This document shows positions 1 to 7,726 of a DNA stretch of 64,000 bases, piece by piece. A program made the position numbers and the translations under genes. Source of the stretch: Nitrospiria bacterium (GTDB lineage Bacteria > Nitrospirota > Nitrospiria > JACQBZ01); the NCBI GenBank assembly GCA_035498035.1, contig DATKAN010000038.1, positions 62,001-126,000 of the forward strand, given 5' to 3'. Below the pieces are notes generated by a model. That model searched no databases and had not been told where the DNA came from. It saw nothing but the letters and a program-made list of their open reading frames with translations. Numbering within the stretch: the first letter of the stretch is position 1; each line of letters begins with the position of its first letter.

Positions 1-14
1 TTCATGCCGGGCCA

Positions 15-323
15 TTACACCTCGACTTCGATGCTGTTGCCCGACACGCGGACCTTGTGGCTCTCGACTCCCTTGGTCGCCGGCGCCCCGAGGGCGTTTC
101 CGGTCTTGACGTCGAAGACCGCGCCGTGCCAGGGACAGGTCACTTCGTTCCCCGAAAGTTCGCCCTCCGACAGCGGACCGCCCCGGTGGGTGCAGGTGTC
201 GTCGATCGCGTAATAAGTCCCGTCGACATTGAACAGGGCGATCTTCTTTCCGCCCGCCTCGACCTTTTTTCCTTGTCCGGGGGCCAGGTCCCCCGTCGTT
301 CCGACTTTTACATATCCCGCCAT
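15..323 (-). CDS. Rieske-type [2Fe-2S] ferredoxin
   Basis: Small soluble Rieske protein of 102 aa, about the full length of the NirD/BphA3-like ferredoxin family. The two cluster-binding motifs are visible: C44-T-H46 and C63-P-W-H66, each followed by glycine. There is no signal peptide or membrane anchor, so it is probably a cytoplasmic electron carrier or oxygenase/reductase subunit. The start ATG has a strong AGGAGGT Shine-Dalgarno sequence. It lies 39 bases after the alcohol dehydrogenase gene on the same strand and may be co-transcribed. The redox partner is not identifiable from this window. Confidence 0.9.
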   Translation of the reverse strand: MAGYVKVGTTGDLAPGQGKKVEAGGKKIALFNVDGTYYAIDDTCTHRGGPLSEGELSGNEVTCPWHGAVFDVKTGNALGAPATKGVESHKVRVSGNSIEVEV

Positions 324-362
324 ACCTTACCTCCTATTATTGTTCAAACGGAGTTCATTGCG

Positions 363-1406
363 TCACAGTGTTTTCATGTCGATGCTGAAACGATACCGAA
401 CATCTCCTTTGAGGACGCGCTCGTAAGCCGCCTCGACCTGCTGGATCGGAATCACCTCGACGTCGGAGGTGATGTTCCGGGCGGCGCAATAATCCAGCAT
501 CTCCTGAGTCTCGCGAATGCCGCCGATCATCGAGCCGGCCAGTTGTCTTCTCTTGGGAATGAGCGAGAAGGCCTGAAGCTCCAACGGTTTTGCCGGCGCC
601 CCCACGAACACCAGGGCTCCGTCACGGCGCAACAGGTTCAGATACGCGTTGAGATCATGGGGAGCGGACACCGCGTCGAGAATGAAATCGAAACGGTTGG
701 CATGGGCGGTCAGGGTCTTCGGGTCCTTCGTCACAATGAATTCATGCGTACCCAGCCGGCGCGCATCCGGCTCCTTCGATTTGGAGGTGCTGAAGACCGC
801 CACCTCCGCGCCCATCGCGGCGGCCAGCTTGACGGCCATATGTCCCAAACCGCCCAGCCCGACTACGCCAACCCTCCGTCCCGGGCCGACGCCGAAATGC
901 CGGAGGGGGGAGTAGGTCGTGATTCCGGCGCAGAGAAGGGGAGCCGCGTTCGCCGGTGGAAGGTTTGCGGAAATCTTCAAGACGTAATTTTCATCCACGA
1001 CGATCTGGGACGAGTAGCCGCCGTAGGTCGGAGTTTTTCCGTCCTTCTCGCGGCTGTTGTAGGTGAAGTTCGGCCCGCGCTCGCAGTACTGCTCCAGTCC
1101 TTCCTTGCAGCTCGCGCAGGTCCGGCAGGAATCGACGAAGCATCCGACCCCGGCCAGCTCGCCCGCCTTGAACCGTTTCACGGCGGAACCGACGCGGGTC
1201 ACGCGCCCGACGATTTCATGTCCGGGGACCATCGGGTAAATGGAGCCGCCCCACTCATCCCGCGCCTGATGGATATCGGAGTGGCAGATGCCGCAGTAGA
1301 GGATTTCGATCAGCAGATCGTTGGGGCCGGGTTCGCGCCGCTCGAAATTGAACGGCTCGAATTTGGATGACGGACCTTTAACGGCGTAACCGCGCGTGGC
1401 CAACAT
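363..1406 (-). CDS. Zinc-dependent alcohol dehydrogenase (cinnamyl-alcohol dehydrogenase/YahK-like)
   Basis: Medium-chain dehydrogenase/reductase of 347 aa, full length for the family, predicted to interconvert alcohols and aldehydes with NAD(P)H. The catalytic-zinc region is CGICHSDIH followed by GHEIVG. The four-cysteine structural-zinc loop (SCRTCASCKEGLEQYC) is complete. The Rossmann nucleotide loop reads GLGGLGH. The start is preceded by AAGGAGG. A separate promoter lies upstream (1451-1479), so it is probably transcribed apart from the PBP/TPR genes. The substrate cannot be told from sequence. Confidence 0.92.
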   Translation of the reverse strand: MLATRGYAVKGPSSKFEPFNFERREPGPNDLLIEILYCGICHSDIHQARDEWGGSIYPMVPGHEIVGRVTRVGSAVKRFKAGELAGVGCFVDSCRTCASCKEGLEQYCERGPNFTYNSREKDGKTPTYGGYSSQIVVDENYVLKISANLPPANAAPLLCAGITTYSPLRHFGVGPGRRVGVVGLGGLGHMAVKLAAAMGAEVAVFSTSKSKEPDARRLGTHEFIVTKDPKTLTAHANRFDFILDAVSAPHDLNAYLNLLRRDGALVFVGAPAKPLELQAFSLIPKRRQLAGSMIGGIRETQEMLDYCAARNITSDVEVIPIQQVEAAYERVLKGDVRYRFSIDMKTL

Positions 1407-1450
1407 GACGAACCTCCTTGGTTAAAAGGGATGAAGGAGCACGAACACTC

Positions 1451-1479
1451 ACGATAATCCCGGACCGTTTCACAGTCAA
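1451..1479 (-). promoter_or_regulatory. Predicted sigma70-type promoter of the alcohol dehydrogenase gene
   Basis: Reading the minus strand, TTGACT (-35) is followed by a 17-base spacer and TATCGT (-10). It points into the dehydrogenase gene about 45 bases downstream and is the only good promoter in this short gap. Confidence 0.55.
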
Positions 1480-1503
1480 TAAAAATTTGCGTGCCGGGAG
1501 AAC

Positions 1504-2052
1504 TTATTCCGGCGGCGGGGTGGGGCTTTGAACCCGCTCCAGTCCTTCGCGGGCCTCGGAGTTGCGGGGGTCGAAGGCGAGGGCCTTTTGATATTGGTCG
1601 CGGGCCTCGTCGGGTTGCGAAAGGGCTTCATCGACCTGTCCGCGCAGGGCGTAGACCCGGGCCATCCAGACCGAATCGTCCGAGAGGTAGAGCTCGGCCT
1701 GACGGAGCGGGGCCAATGAGTGGGAATAGTCCTTCTTTAAATATCGGGCCTGGCCGAGATAATAATAGGCGTAGGGATTGTTCGGATAGAGCGAGATCGC
1801 CTTTTGAAAAACCGAGTCCGCTTCGTCCAAGCGGCCCGAAGCCAGGAGCTGGCGGCCCTCATCGGTCAATTGCAACGAGGCCTCCTGTTGCCCGGTCCGG
1901 GAGGAGTCGGTCGTGCCCTCCGTAATCGGAGGCAAGGGCGGCTCTCCCGAGGGGGGCTCCCCGGGCGACGGGATGCAGCCCGGCACTAAGGCGAGCGCGA
2001 CCGCGAGGACCCACCCGGTCCGGACCGAATGAAATTTCCGTTTCGGCATCAT
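1504..2052 (-). CDS. TPR-repeat lipoprotein
   Basis: Predicted exported lipoprotein. The N-terminus has basic residues (MMPKRKFHSVR), a hydrophobic stretch and a lipobox ending VPGC. A Pro/Gly-rich linker follows, then about three tetratricopeptide repeats (e.g. GRLDEADSVFQKAISLYPNNPYAYYYLGQA) up to a Pro-rich C-terminus. The frame is open upstream to 2079, but ATG-ATG at 2052/2049 sits just after the PBP stop codon and gives a normal signal peptide, so I place the start at 2052. Probably co-transcribed with the PBP gene and likely a periplasmic scaffold. The specific role is unknown. Confidence 0.78.
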   Translation of the reverse strand: MMPKRKFHSVRTGWVLAVALALVPGCIPSPGEPPSGEPPLPPITEGTTDSSRTGQQEASLQLTDEGRQLLASGRLDEADSVFQKAISLYPNNPYAYYYLGQARYLKKDYSHSLAPLRQAELYLSDDSVWMARVYALRGQVDEALSQPDEARDQYQKALAFDPRNSEAREGLERVQSPTPPPE

Positions 2053-2054
2053 CG

Positions 2055-4460
2055 CTACGAGATCAACTGCTTGAACCACCGGTAGATTTTATTCGGAAGC
2101 CTGTCCGGTTCGCCGCAGTGGAGCTGCGGCTGGGTCCCCTGGATGAAGGCCTCCCGGATTCCCTCCGGGCAGTCGCGGCCCGAGATCAGGCCGGAGGCCG
2201 GATCGATCGTTTCGAAGACGATCCCGGGCGGGACGGAGAAGCGGGAGACCGGCTGTCCGTCCGTGGCCTGTTTCATAAAGTCGGTCCAGATCGGGAGGGC
2301 GGCCTGCGATCCGGTCAGCTTCAGATCGGCCGGGCTCGATTCGCCCGCCGGGCCGGCGTCGAACCCGACCCAGACGAGGGAGAGAAGGTCCGGCGTGAAG
2401 CCCAGAAACCAGGCGTCCTTGTCGTTGCTGGTCGTCCCGGTCTTCCCGGCCACCGGCCGCGTGAAACCTCGGCTCACGACGCCCCGCCCCGTTCCCCGCT
2501 CGACCACGCCCTCGAGAAGCGTCGTGAGGAGAAAGGCCTGCTGGGGCGTAAGCGCGGGCGTCATATCGAGCGTTTGCCTTTCGAGCACGCGCCCGTCGGC
2601 CGAGACGACCTCTTTCACCGCGATCGGCTCGACCCGGATGCCGCCGTTCGCGATCGTGCCGTAGGCGATCGCGATCTCGAGCGGAACGACCTCGGAGGTT
2701 CCCAGGGCCAGCGAGGGGACGTTCTTCAAGGGGCTCCGGATTCCCATCGCCTGGGCCATCGCGATCACGCGCTCCGTCCCGATCGAATCGGCCAGCCGTA
2801 CGGTCGCCGCGTTCAGCGAGTTTTCGAGCGCCGTCCGCAGCGTCACCGTGCCGTGGTAAACCTTGTCGAAATTCTGGGGCGTCCAGAGCCCGTCGGGCGA
2901 GGGGAGGCTGACCGGGGTGTCCTCGATCCGCGTGGCGGCTGTGTAGGGCGAGCCGTCGGCGGTGACGGCATGGGACAGCGCGGCGGCGTAGACGAAGGGT
3001 TTGAAAAGCGATCCGGGCTGGCGTCGCGCCTGGACGGCCCGGTTGAACTGGCTGACGGCGTAGTTCCGCCCGCCCACCAGCGCCTTGATCTGGCCGGTCT
3101 GGGGCTGGACCGCGATTAGGATCCCTTGGAGCTTTGCCGCCGGGTCGCCGCGACGGAGATGGGGATAGGCCGACTCGAGCCCCCGCAAGCCCTTCGAGAG
3201 GACGGTCTCGGCCGTCCGCTGCTGCTGCGTGTCCAGCGTGGTGAAAATCCGGAAACCTTCCGAGGTCAGGACCTCGGGCTCGTAATGCTCCGCGAGCTGC
3301 TGACGGACGAAATCGACGAAGTAGGGGGCGAACCGCTCCTGCTGCACCGGCGCGCCGGAGGGCAACGGCTCGTCGAGGGCCTTGCGGTGGTCCTCCGGGC
3401 CGATCCTGTTTAGCGTGAGCATCCGGTCCAGCACATACGCCTTCCGCGCCGCGGCCCGCTTCGGGTTGTGAAACGGCGAATAGATGTTCGGCGATTTGAT
3501 CATCCCGGCCAGGAGAGCCGACTCCCCGAGGGTCAGCTCCCGGGGCGGCTTCCCGAAATAGAACCGGGAGGCCTGGCCGATGCCGTAAACCCCCATCGTC
3601 CCGCTTTGCGCGAAATAGATCTCGTTGAGGTAGGCCTCGAGGATCTCATCCTTGGGATAGCGCAGGTCGAGCAGGATCGACATGAAGATCTCGTTCAGTT
3701 TCCGGCTGAGCGTCCGCGACTGATTGAGATAAAAATTCTTGACGAGCTGCTGCGTCAGCGTGCTGCCGCCCTGGACGATCGCCCCTTCCCGGAGGTTCAC
3801 CCAGCCCGCGCGGAGCAGGCTTCGGGGCTCGATCCCGCCGTGTTGGTAGAAGCGGCTGTCCTCGGCCGCGAGGACGGCGTCGATGAGATGCCGCGGGACG
3901 TCGTCGAGCCGGACGAGGTCGCGCTCCTCCCAGGCCTGGTCGTAGAAGGCCGCGATCAGCTCGGGTTCGAGCTCGACCAGGGCCAGCCGGTTTTCGGACG
4001 GCTCCTCCCGGATCGCGGTGATCCGGCCCTTGTCGAGATCGAGCCGGACCGGAAATCCATTGAAAACATGATCCGGGTATTCGAAATCGTGGAGGTAGAG
4101 CGTGAGCGCATCCGGCTCGAGTTGGTATTCGCCGGGATGGGCGGGCGGCGTCGCGACGGGGCGGTAGTCCAGCCGCCGGAGGCGGTCCGGAAGCCGGAGG
4201 CCGTCGATTTCCTGTCCGGGATAAAGAATGAAGGAATCGGAATAAACCTTGGAGGGCAGCCGCCAGCGTTGACCTTCGAAGCGATGGGTGACGATCGCGT
4301 ACAGGACGGCCAGATAGATCGCGAACAGGATCGTCAAAAGGGGAACGACCCCGATGAGTATCCTCCGGCGGTGCTTCCAGAGCCGGGAGGTCCCGCGTGA
4401 AAGATCCCGAAAGAGGGTCTGTAGGATGTCACGAGGCAAGGACTTCCAACCTTTCTTCAA
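2055..4460 (-). CDS. mrcB: Bifunctional class A penicillin-binding protein (PBP1B-like transglycosylase/transpeptidase)
   Basis: Polymerises and cross-links peptidoglycan at the outer face of the inner membrane. The 801-aa protein has a basic N-terminus, one membrane anchor (about residues 33-55) and a UB2H-like region (WRLPSKVYSDSF onward). A GT51 glycosyltransferase domain follows with the catalytic Glu in AAEDSRFYQHGG (near 197). The transpeptidase domain has SLFKP (SxxK, near 485), SLN and KTGTT. The annotated start is a TTG overlapping the 3' end of the JAMM gene by 32 bases. A second in-frame TTG at 4439, ten bases after AAAGG, is an alternative. Symbol given by resemblance. Confidence 0.93.
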   Translation of the reverse strand: MKKGWKSLPRDILQTLFRDLSRGTSRLWKHRRRILIGVVPLLTILFAIYLAVLYAIVTHRFEGQRWRLPSKVYSDSFILYPGQEIDGLRLPDRLRRLDYRPVATPPAHPGEYQLEPDALTLYLHDFEYPDHVFNGFPVRLDLDKGRITAIREEPSENRLALVELEPELIAAFYDQAWEERDLVRLDDVPRHLIDAVLAAEDSRFYQHGGIEPRSLLRAGWVNLREGAIVQGGSTLTQQLVKNFYLNQSRTLSRKLNEIFMSILLDLRYPKDEILEAYLNEIYFAQSGTMGVYGIGQASRFYFGKPPRELTLGESALLAGMIKSPNIYSPFHNPKRAAARKAYVLDRMLTLNRIGPEDHRKALDEPLPSGAPVQQERFAPYFVDFVRQQLAEHYEPEVLTSEGFRIFTTLDTQQQRTAETVLSKGLRGLESAYPHLRRGDPAAKLQGILIAVQPQTGQIKALVGGRNYAVSQFNRAVQARRQPGSLFKPFVYAAALSHAVTADGSPYTAATRIEDTPVSLPSPDGLWTPQNFDKVYHGTVTLRTALENSLNAATVRLADSIGTERVIAMAQAMGIRSPLKNVPSLALGTSEVVPLEIAIAYGTIANGGIRVEPIAVKEVVSADGRVLERQTLDMTPALTPQQAFLLTTLLEGVVERGTGRGVVSRGFTRPVAGKTGTTSNDKDAWFLGFTPDLLSLVWVGFDAGPAGESSPADLKLTGSQAALPIWTDFMKQATDGQPVSRFSVPPGIVFETIDPASGLISGRDCPEGIREAFIQGTQPQLHCGEPDRLPNKIYRWFKQLIS

Positions 4461-4938
4461 TAAAGCGATGCCCGACGATCCGGTAGGCCTTCACGCTCGG
4501 CCGGTCCGGGGTCTCCAATGAAATGATAACATAGAGCGGTTCGGGTTGGTTCATCTTGCTCCAGTTGGGAGAAAAATCGTTGGCAATATTGATGTCGGTC
4601 GGGGAGGGGTGGTCCGGACCGTTCGGATGAGAATGATAGACAACCTGCAATTCAATTTGACGCAATCGTATGTCTTTCTGCGCAAGAGACATTTCCTGGG
4701 CGTCCATTATAAAAGCGACCTTGGCACGGTCTTTTGGAGACCGGCGTTGGAGGTCGGCGACTTTTGCATCGTCGAAGTTCGATAGTTCGGCTCCTTCCAT
4801 AGCGACGACGTTTGCAACCTTGTAACCGTGTGTAACTTGACCATCCTTCCCGGCTAGGAGGCCGCAACATTCGAAGGGAATTTCGGCCTCGGCGTGGACC
4901 AACATCTGGTCGTGGATCGCTTTCGGGATTTTCAGCAT
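4429..4938 (-). CDS. JAMM (Mov34/MPN/PAD-1) metalloprotease, Mec/HcyD-like
   Basis: Zinc isopeptidase/carboxypeptidase of 169 aa. The JAMM signature is complete: a Glu in EIPFECCGLLAG, then HSHP and SPTD, matching HxHx(n)SxxD. In Mycobacterium (Mec) and Wolinella (HcyD), relatives trim residues after, or release amino acids from, the diglycine end of sulfur-carrier proteins. It is the last gene of an operon with two E1-like enzymes and two ubiquitin-like carriers that both have post-glycine tails, so maturation of those carriers is the natural inference. The frame is open upstream to 5049, but ATG at 4938 (MLKIPKAIHDQM) starts the conserved domain and lies 13 bases after the moeB1 stop. Confidence 0.9.
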   Translation of the reverse strand: MLKIPKAIHDQMLVHAEAEIPFECCGLLAGKDGQVTHGYKVANVVAMEGAELSNFDDAKVADLQRRSPKDRAKVAFIMDAQEMSLAQKDIRLRQIELQVVYHSHPNGPDHPSPTDINIANDFSPNWSKMNQPEPLYVIISLETPDRPSVKAYRIVGHRFIEERLEVLAS

Positions 4939-4951
4939 CGGATCGGATGGA

Positions 4952-5752
4952 TCAGAGCGTGCAGGACTGTTCGTAGTCCAGGAGCTTCGTGATCCTGGGC
5001 GACTTTCCGCAGAGCGGGCAGTCCGGATCCTTGTGGACCTTGACTTCACGAAACGTCATTTCGAGCGCGTCATAGATCATCAACCGGTCGTACAACGGCC
5101 GGCCGATGCCCAGGATTTCCTTCAAGGCCTCCGTCGCCTGCAGGACGCCGACCGTCCCGGCCAGGACGCCCAGAACGCCGGCTTCCTGGCAGCTCGGCAC
5201 CAGTCCGGCCGGCGGCGGTTCATGGTAGAGGCAGCGATAGCAGGGATGCCCGGCATGGGCCTTGATCGTCGTGACCTGGCCGTCGAAGCGGAAGATGCTG
5301 GCCGAGACCAGGGTCTTCTTCGTGAAAAAACAGGCGTCGTTCATCAGGAAGCGCGTCGGAAAATTGTCCGAGCCGTCCAGCACGATGTCGTAATCCGGGA
5401 GGACCTCCATGACATTTTCCGAGGTGAGCCGCGTTGGGTACGCGCGGACCCGGACGTCCGGGTTCATGGCCGCGATCGTCTCCCGCGCCGATTCGACCTT
5501 GGGCGTGTTCAGGCGGGCGGTGGTATGGATGATCTGCCGATGGAGGTTGGACAGATCCACCGCGTCGGCGTCCACGATGCCGAGGGTTCCCACTCCGGCC
5601 GCGGCCAGGTAAAGCGCGGCGGGTGATCCCAGACCCCCGGCGCCGATGCAGAGGACCTTGGCCTTGGCGATCTTCTGCTGGCCCTTTCCCCCGATCTCTT
5701 TTAAAATGATGTGGCGGCTGTAACGCTGAACCTGTTCTTCGGAGAATTCCAT
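4952..5752 (-). CDS. E1-like adenylyltransferase, MoeB/ThiF/HesA family (copy 1)
   Basis: Activates the C-terminal glycine of a ubiquitin-like sulfur carrier by adenylation. The 266-aa protein starts MEFSEEQVQRYSRHI and has the ATP loop GAGGLGSP, the DLSNLHRQ stretch and a structural-zinc pair CYRC...CPLC. The conserved SCQEAGVLG cysteine segment is present. There is no C-terminal rhodanese domain, so sulfur must come from another donor. It is clearly paralogous to the copy at 7727-8527. Element A (5766-5890) lies directly upstream, and TATAAA occurs seven bases before the ATG. moeB, thiF and hcyF cannot be told apart by sequence alone. Confidence 0.92.
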   Translation of the reverse strand: MEFSEEQVQRYSRHIILKEIGGKGQQKIAKAKVLCIGAGGLGSPAALYLAAAGVGTLGIVDADAVDLSNLHRQIIHTTARLNTPKVESARETIAAMNPDVRVRAYPTRLTSENVMEVLPDYDIVLDGSDNFPTRFLMNDACFFTKKTLVSASIFRFDGQVTTIKAHAGHPCYRCLYHEPPPAGLVPSCQEAGVLGVLAGTVGVLQATEALKEILGIGRPLYDRLMIYDALEMTFREVKVHKDPDCPLCGKSPRITKLLDYEQSCTL

Positions 5753-5765
5753 TTTGTTATTTATA

Positions 5766-5890
5766 GGGGCTCACGTCGCCTCCTCCACACATCGGCTGCA
5801 AACCGCCGAGTGCAGGCCGGCAAAGCCGGATGGAGCGACTCGACTGAGCTCGTCGAAGTTCTCACCCTCTCGCGAGCTGTGCTCGCTGAT
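5766..5890 (-). repeat. Dispersed intergenic element, family 1, copy A (upstream of moeB1)
   Basis: A 125-base element in the NIL-moeB1 gap, long form, oriented 5' to 3' with transcription. It holds a stem-loop around TCGAC-GAGCTCA-GTCGA, a CCGGC-TTT-GCCGG hairpin and a final GGC-GACGTGA-GCC hairpin that ends 13 bases before the moeB1 start codon. Near-identical segments occur at 24205-24325 (also long) and in shorter form at 8536-8628 and 9587-9671. Confidence 0.8.
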
Positions 5891-5898
5891 TTAATAAC

Positions 5899-6138
5899 TC
5901 ACTCGATGATATTTCGTTCGATGGGGTCCACCTTGACCCCCATTTTCTTGAGGCCTTCCACGGCCCGTTCGATTTCCTTCGGGTCACCGGTCAGCTCCAG
6001 GTCCACCCATCCCGTCTTTTCCGTGACATCGGCCCTACGGATATTCGTGATCACCTTATAGTTCTGGCCGATCTGGTAGATGACCGGCTCTTTGATCTTG
6101 TTTTCCGGAAACGTGATATGGACCTTTATGCTGGCCAT
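5899..6138 (-). CDS. NIL-domain protein
   Basis: A 79-aa stand-alone NIL domain, the ferredoxin-like fold found at the C-terminus of methionine ABC-transporter ATPases and fused to ferredoxins in homocysteine biosynthesis proteins. Typical features are the KVHITFPENKIKEPVIYQIGQ start and a TGDPKEIERAVEGLKKMGVKVDPIE end. The start overlaps the end of the moaD-like gene by 13 bases, implying translational coupling. In this setting it probably senses or binds methionine or a related thiol compound, or serves as an accessory to sulfur transfer. No enzymatic residues are evident. Confidence 0.85.
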   Translation of the reverse strand: MASIKVHITFPENKIKEPVIYQIGQNYKVITNIRRADVTEKTGWVDLELTGDPKEIERAVEGLKKMGVKVDPIERNIIE

Positions 6139-6431
6139 CGAACGACCTCCCCGTCGGCGCCGCCCGCGATCGCCGGGATGATCGAGACTTCATCCCCTTC
6201 GTTGAGAACGGTCGCCTGCCCCTGTTTGAACCGGATGTCCTCCTCGTTCACATAGATGTTGACAAAGCGCCGGATCTGATTCGCTTCGTCGCAAATTCGG
6301 TTCTTGATGCCGGGGTACTGTTTTTCCAGGCGCTCGATCACCTCTCCGACATCTTTCCCGGCCACCTCCACCACGCTTTGTCCGGCGGTGAGCGACCGCA
6401 GCGGCGTTGGAATTCGAACCTTCACCGACAT
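6126..6431 (-). CDS. MoaD/ThiS-family ubiquitin-like sulfur carrier with a post-diglycine tail
   Basis: A beta-grasp sulfur carrier of 101 aa (MSVKVRIPTPLRSLTAG...). The canonical C-terminus (SIIPAIAGG) is present but followed by ten more residues (ADGEVVRWPA), so the glycine cannot be adenylated until the tail is removed. Wolinella HcyS is an example of a carrier trimmed by a JAMM protease, and such a protease is encoded in this operon. Its start shares one base with the threonine synthase stop (TAATG) and its end overlaps the NIL gene, so the three are tightly coupled. Molybdopterin synthesis is less likely: no other moa gene is present. Confidence 0.9.
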   Translation of the reverse strand: MSVKVRIPTPLRSLTAGQSVVEVAGKDVGEVIERLEKQYPGIKNRICDEANQIRRFVNIYVNEEDIRFKQGQATVLNEGDEVSIIPAIAGGADGEVVRWPA

Positions 6432-7675
6432 TACGCATTCCTCCGCTTGATGTTCTGAAAAGTATCTTCAAAGCTGGTCAGGCTGGGCTGAATCCGGAAC
6501 GGGGAACCCACGGCCTCCAGGACGGCCTCCTGCGTTTTCAATCCGTTTCCGGTGATGTAGGCCACCGTCAGATCCCCTTTGCGGATCACACCCTGCTCCA
6601 CCAATTTTTTCAGGACCGCGACGGTCACCCCGCCGGCGGTCTCGGCGAAAATTCCCTCGGTCTCGGCCAGCAGGGTGATGCCCTCGACGATTTCCGGGTC
6701 GGTGGCCGCCTCGATCGATCCGCCGGTCTCTTTCGCGGTTTTCAAGGCGTAATATCCGTCGGCCGGGTTTCCGATCGCCAGCGACTTGGCGATTGTCTGC
6801 GGCTTCACCGGCTTGATGAAGTCCCGTTTGGCCTTGAAGGCCTCGGCGACGGGCGAACAGCCCTCCGCCTGGGCGCCGTTGACCCGGGTTTTGACCGGCG
6901 GGATCAGTCCCAGCTGCTCAAACTCCTTCAGCCCCTTCCAGATCTTAGTCAGCAGGGACCCGGAAGCGATCGGCACGACCACGTGGTCGGGGCTTTGCCA
7001 TCCGAGTTGCTCCACCGTTTCGTAGGCCAGCGTTTTGGATCCCTCCGCGTAATACGGCCGGATGTTGATGTTCACGAAGGCCCAGGCGTATTCCGAGGCG
7101 ATCTCGCTGCATAGGCGGTTGACGTCGTCGTAGTTGCCTTCAACGGCGACGACCCGCGGCTTGTAGATCAGATTGCCGAGGATTTTGCCCGCCTCGAGAT
7201 CGCTGGGGATGAAGACGTAGCATTTCAGCCCGGCCTGCGCCGCATGGGACGAGACGGAATTGGCCAGGTTTCCGGTCGAGGCGCAGGCGACCGTGTCGAA
7301 ACCGAACTCTTTGGCCCGGGTGAGGGCCACGGCCACGACCCGGTCCTTGAAGGAAAGCGTCGGATGGTTCACCGTGTCGTTCTTGAGATACAGCGCGTCG
7401 AGCCCCAGCGCGCGCGCGAGGTTGTCGGCCCTGACCATCGGGGTGAAACCGCCGTGAAGTCCGACGGTCGGGGGGCCATCGACCGGCAGAAGGGCGGCGT
7501 ATCGCCACAGGCTTTTCGGCCCCTGCGCGATCGTTTCACGCGAGATCATTCCGCGAATCGCGTCGTAATTATAGTTCACCTCGAGCGGACCGAAGCAAAA
7601 CTCGCAGACATGGAGCGGCTCGGCCGGATACTCCTTCCGGCATTCTCGGCATTTAAGACCTTTGATCTTGGCCAT
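6431..7675 (-). CDS. thrC: Threonine synthase (zinc-ribbon type)
   Basis: Fold-type II PLP enzyme of 414 aa expected to convert O-phosphohomoserine to threonine. An N-terminal zinc ribbon (CRECRKEYP...CEFC) precedes the catalytic domain. The PLP lysine lies in HPTLSFKDR, and the phosphate-binding loop is ASTGNLANS. Length and domain order are normal for the type. Its 3' end is fused by a one-base overlap to the sulfur carrier gene and then the NIL gene, an unusual context that raises the possibility of a sulfur-dependent reaction on phosphohomoserine. That is inference; the sequence itself looks like an ordinary ThrC. Confidence 0.92.
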   Translation of the reverse strand: MAKIKGLKCRECRKEYPAEPLHVCEFCFGPLEVNYNYDAIRGMISRETIAQGPKSLWRYAALLPVDGPPTVGLHGGFTPMVRADNLARALGLDALYLKNDTVNHPTLSFKDRVVAVALTRAKEFGFDTVACASTGNLANSVSSHAAQAGLKCYVFIPSDLEAGKILGNLIYKPRVVAVEGNYDDVNRLCSEIASEYAWAFVNINIRPYYAEGSKTLAYETVEQLGWQSPDHVVVPIASGSLLTKIWKGLKEFEQLGLIPPVKTRVNGAQAEGCSPVAEAFKAKRDFIKPVKPQTIAKSLAIGNPADGYYALKTAKETGGSIEAATDPEIVEGITLLAETEGIFAETAGGVTVAVLKKLVEQGVIRKGDLTVAYITGNGLKTQEAVLEAVGSPFRIQPSLTSFEDTFQNIKRRNA

Positions 7676-7684
7676 GGTTTTGGT

Positions 7685-7712
7685 GTACGGGCGACCGGCC
7701 GGTCGCCCGTAC
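7685..7712. repeat. 28-base perfect palindrome (REP-like hairpin) upstream of thrC
   Basis: The arm GTACGGGCGACCGG is followed immediately by its exact reverse complement. The element fills most of the moeB2-thrC gap and would fold into a very stable hairpin in the transcript just before the thrC start. It resembles palindromic intergenic repeats common in GC-rich genomes. It may affect mRNA stability or thrC translation. Confidence 0.85.
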
Positions 7713-7726
7713 GGACCTCCCAGTTT

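Noticed and set aside
57-1370. Long open frame (437 codons) on the plus strand opposite the alcohol dehydrogenase
   Set aside because: It lies antisense to the Rieske and dehydrogenase genes, whose family motifs are unambiguous. Long antisense frames are common in GC-rich DNA; the same applies at 7244-9304, 12676-13758, 59988-61424 and 61970-63772.
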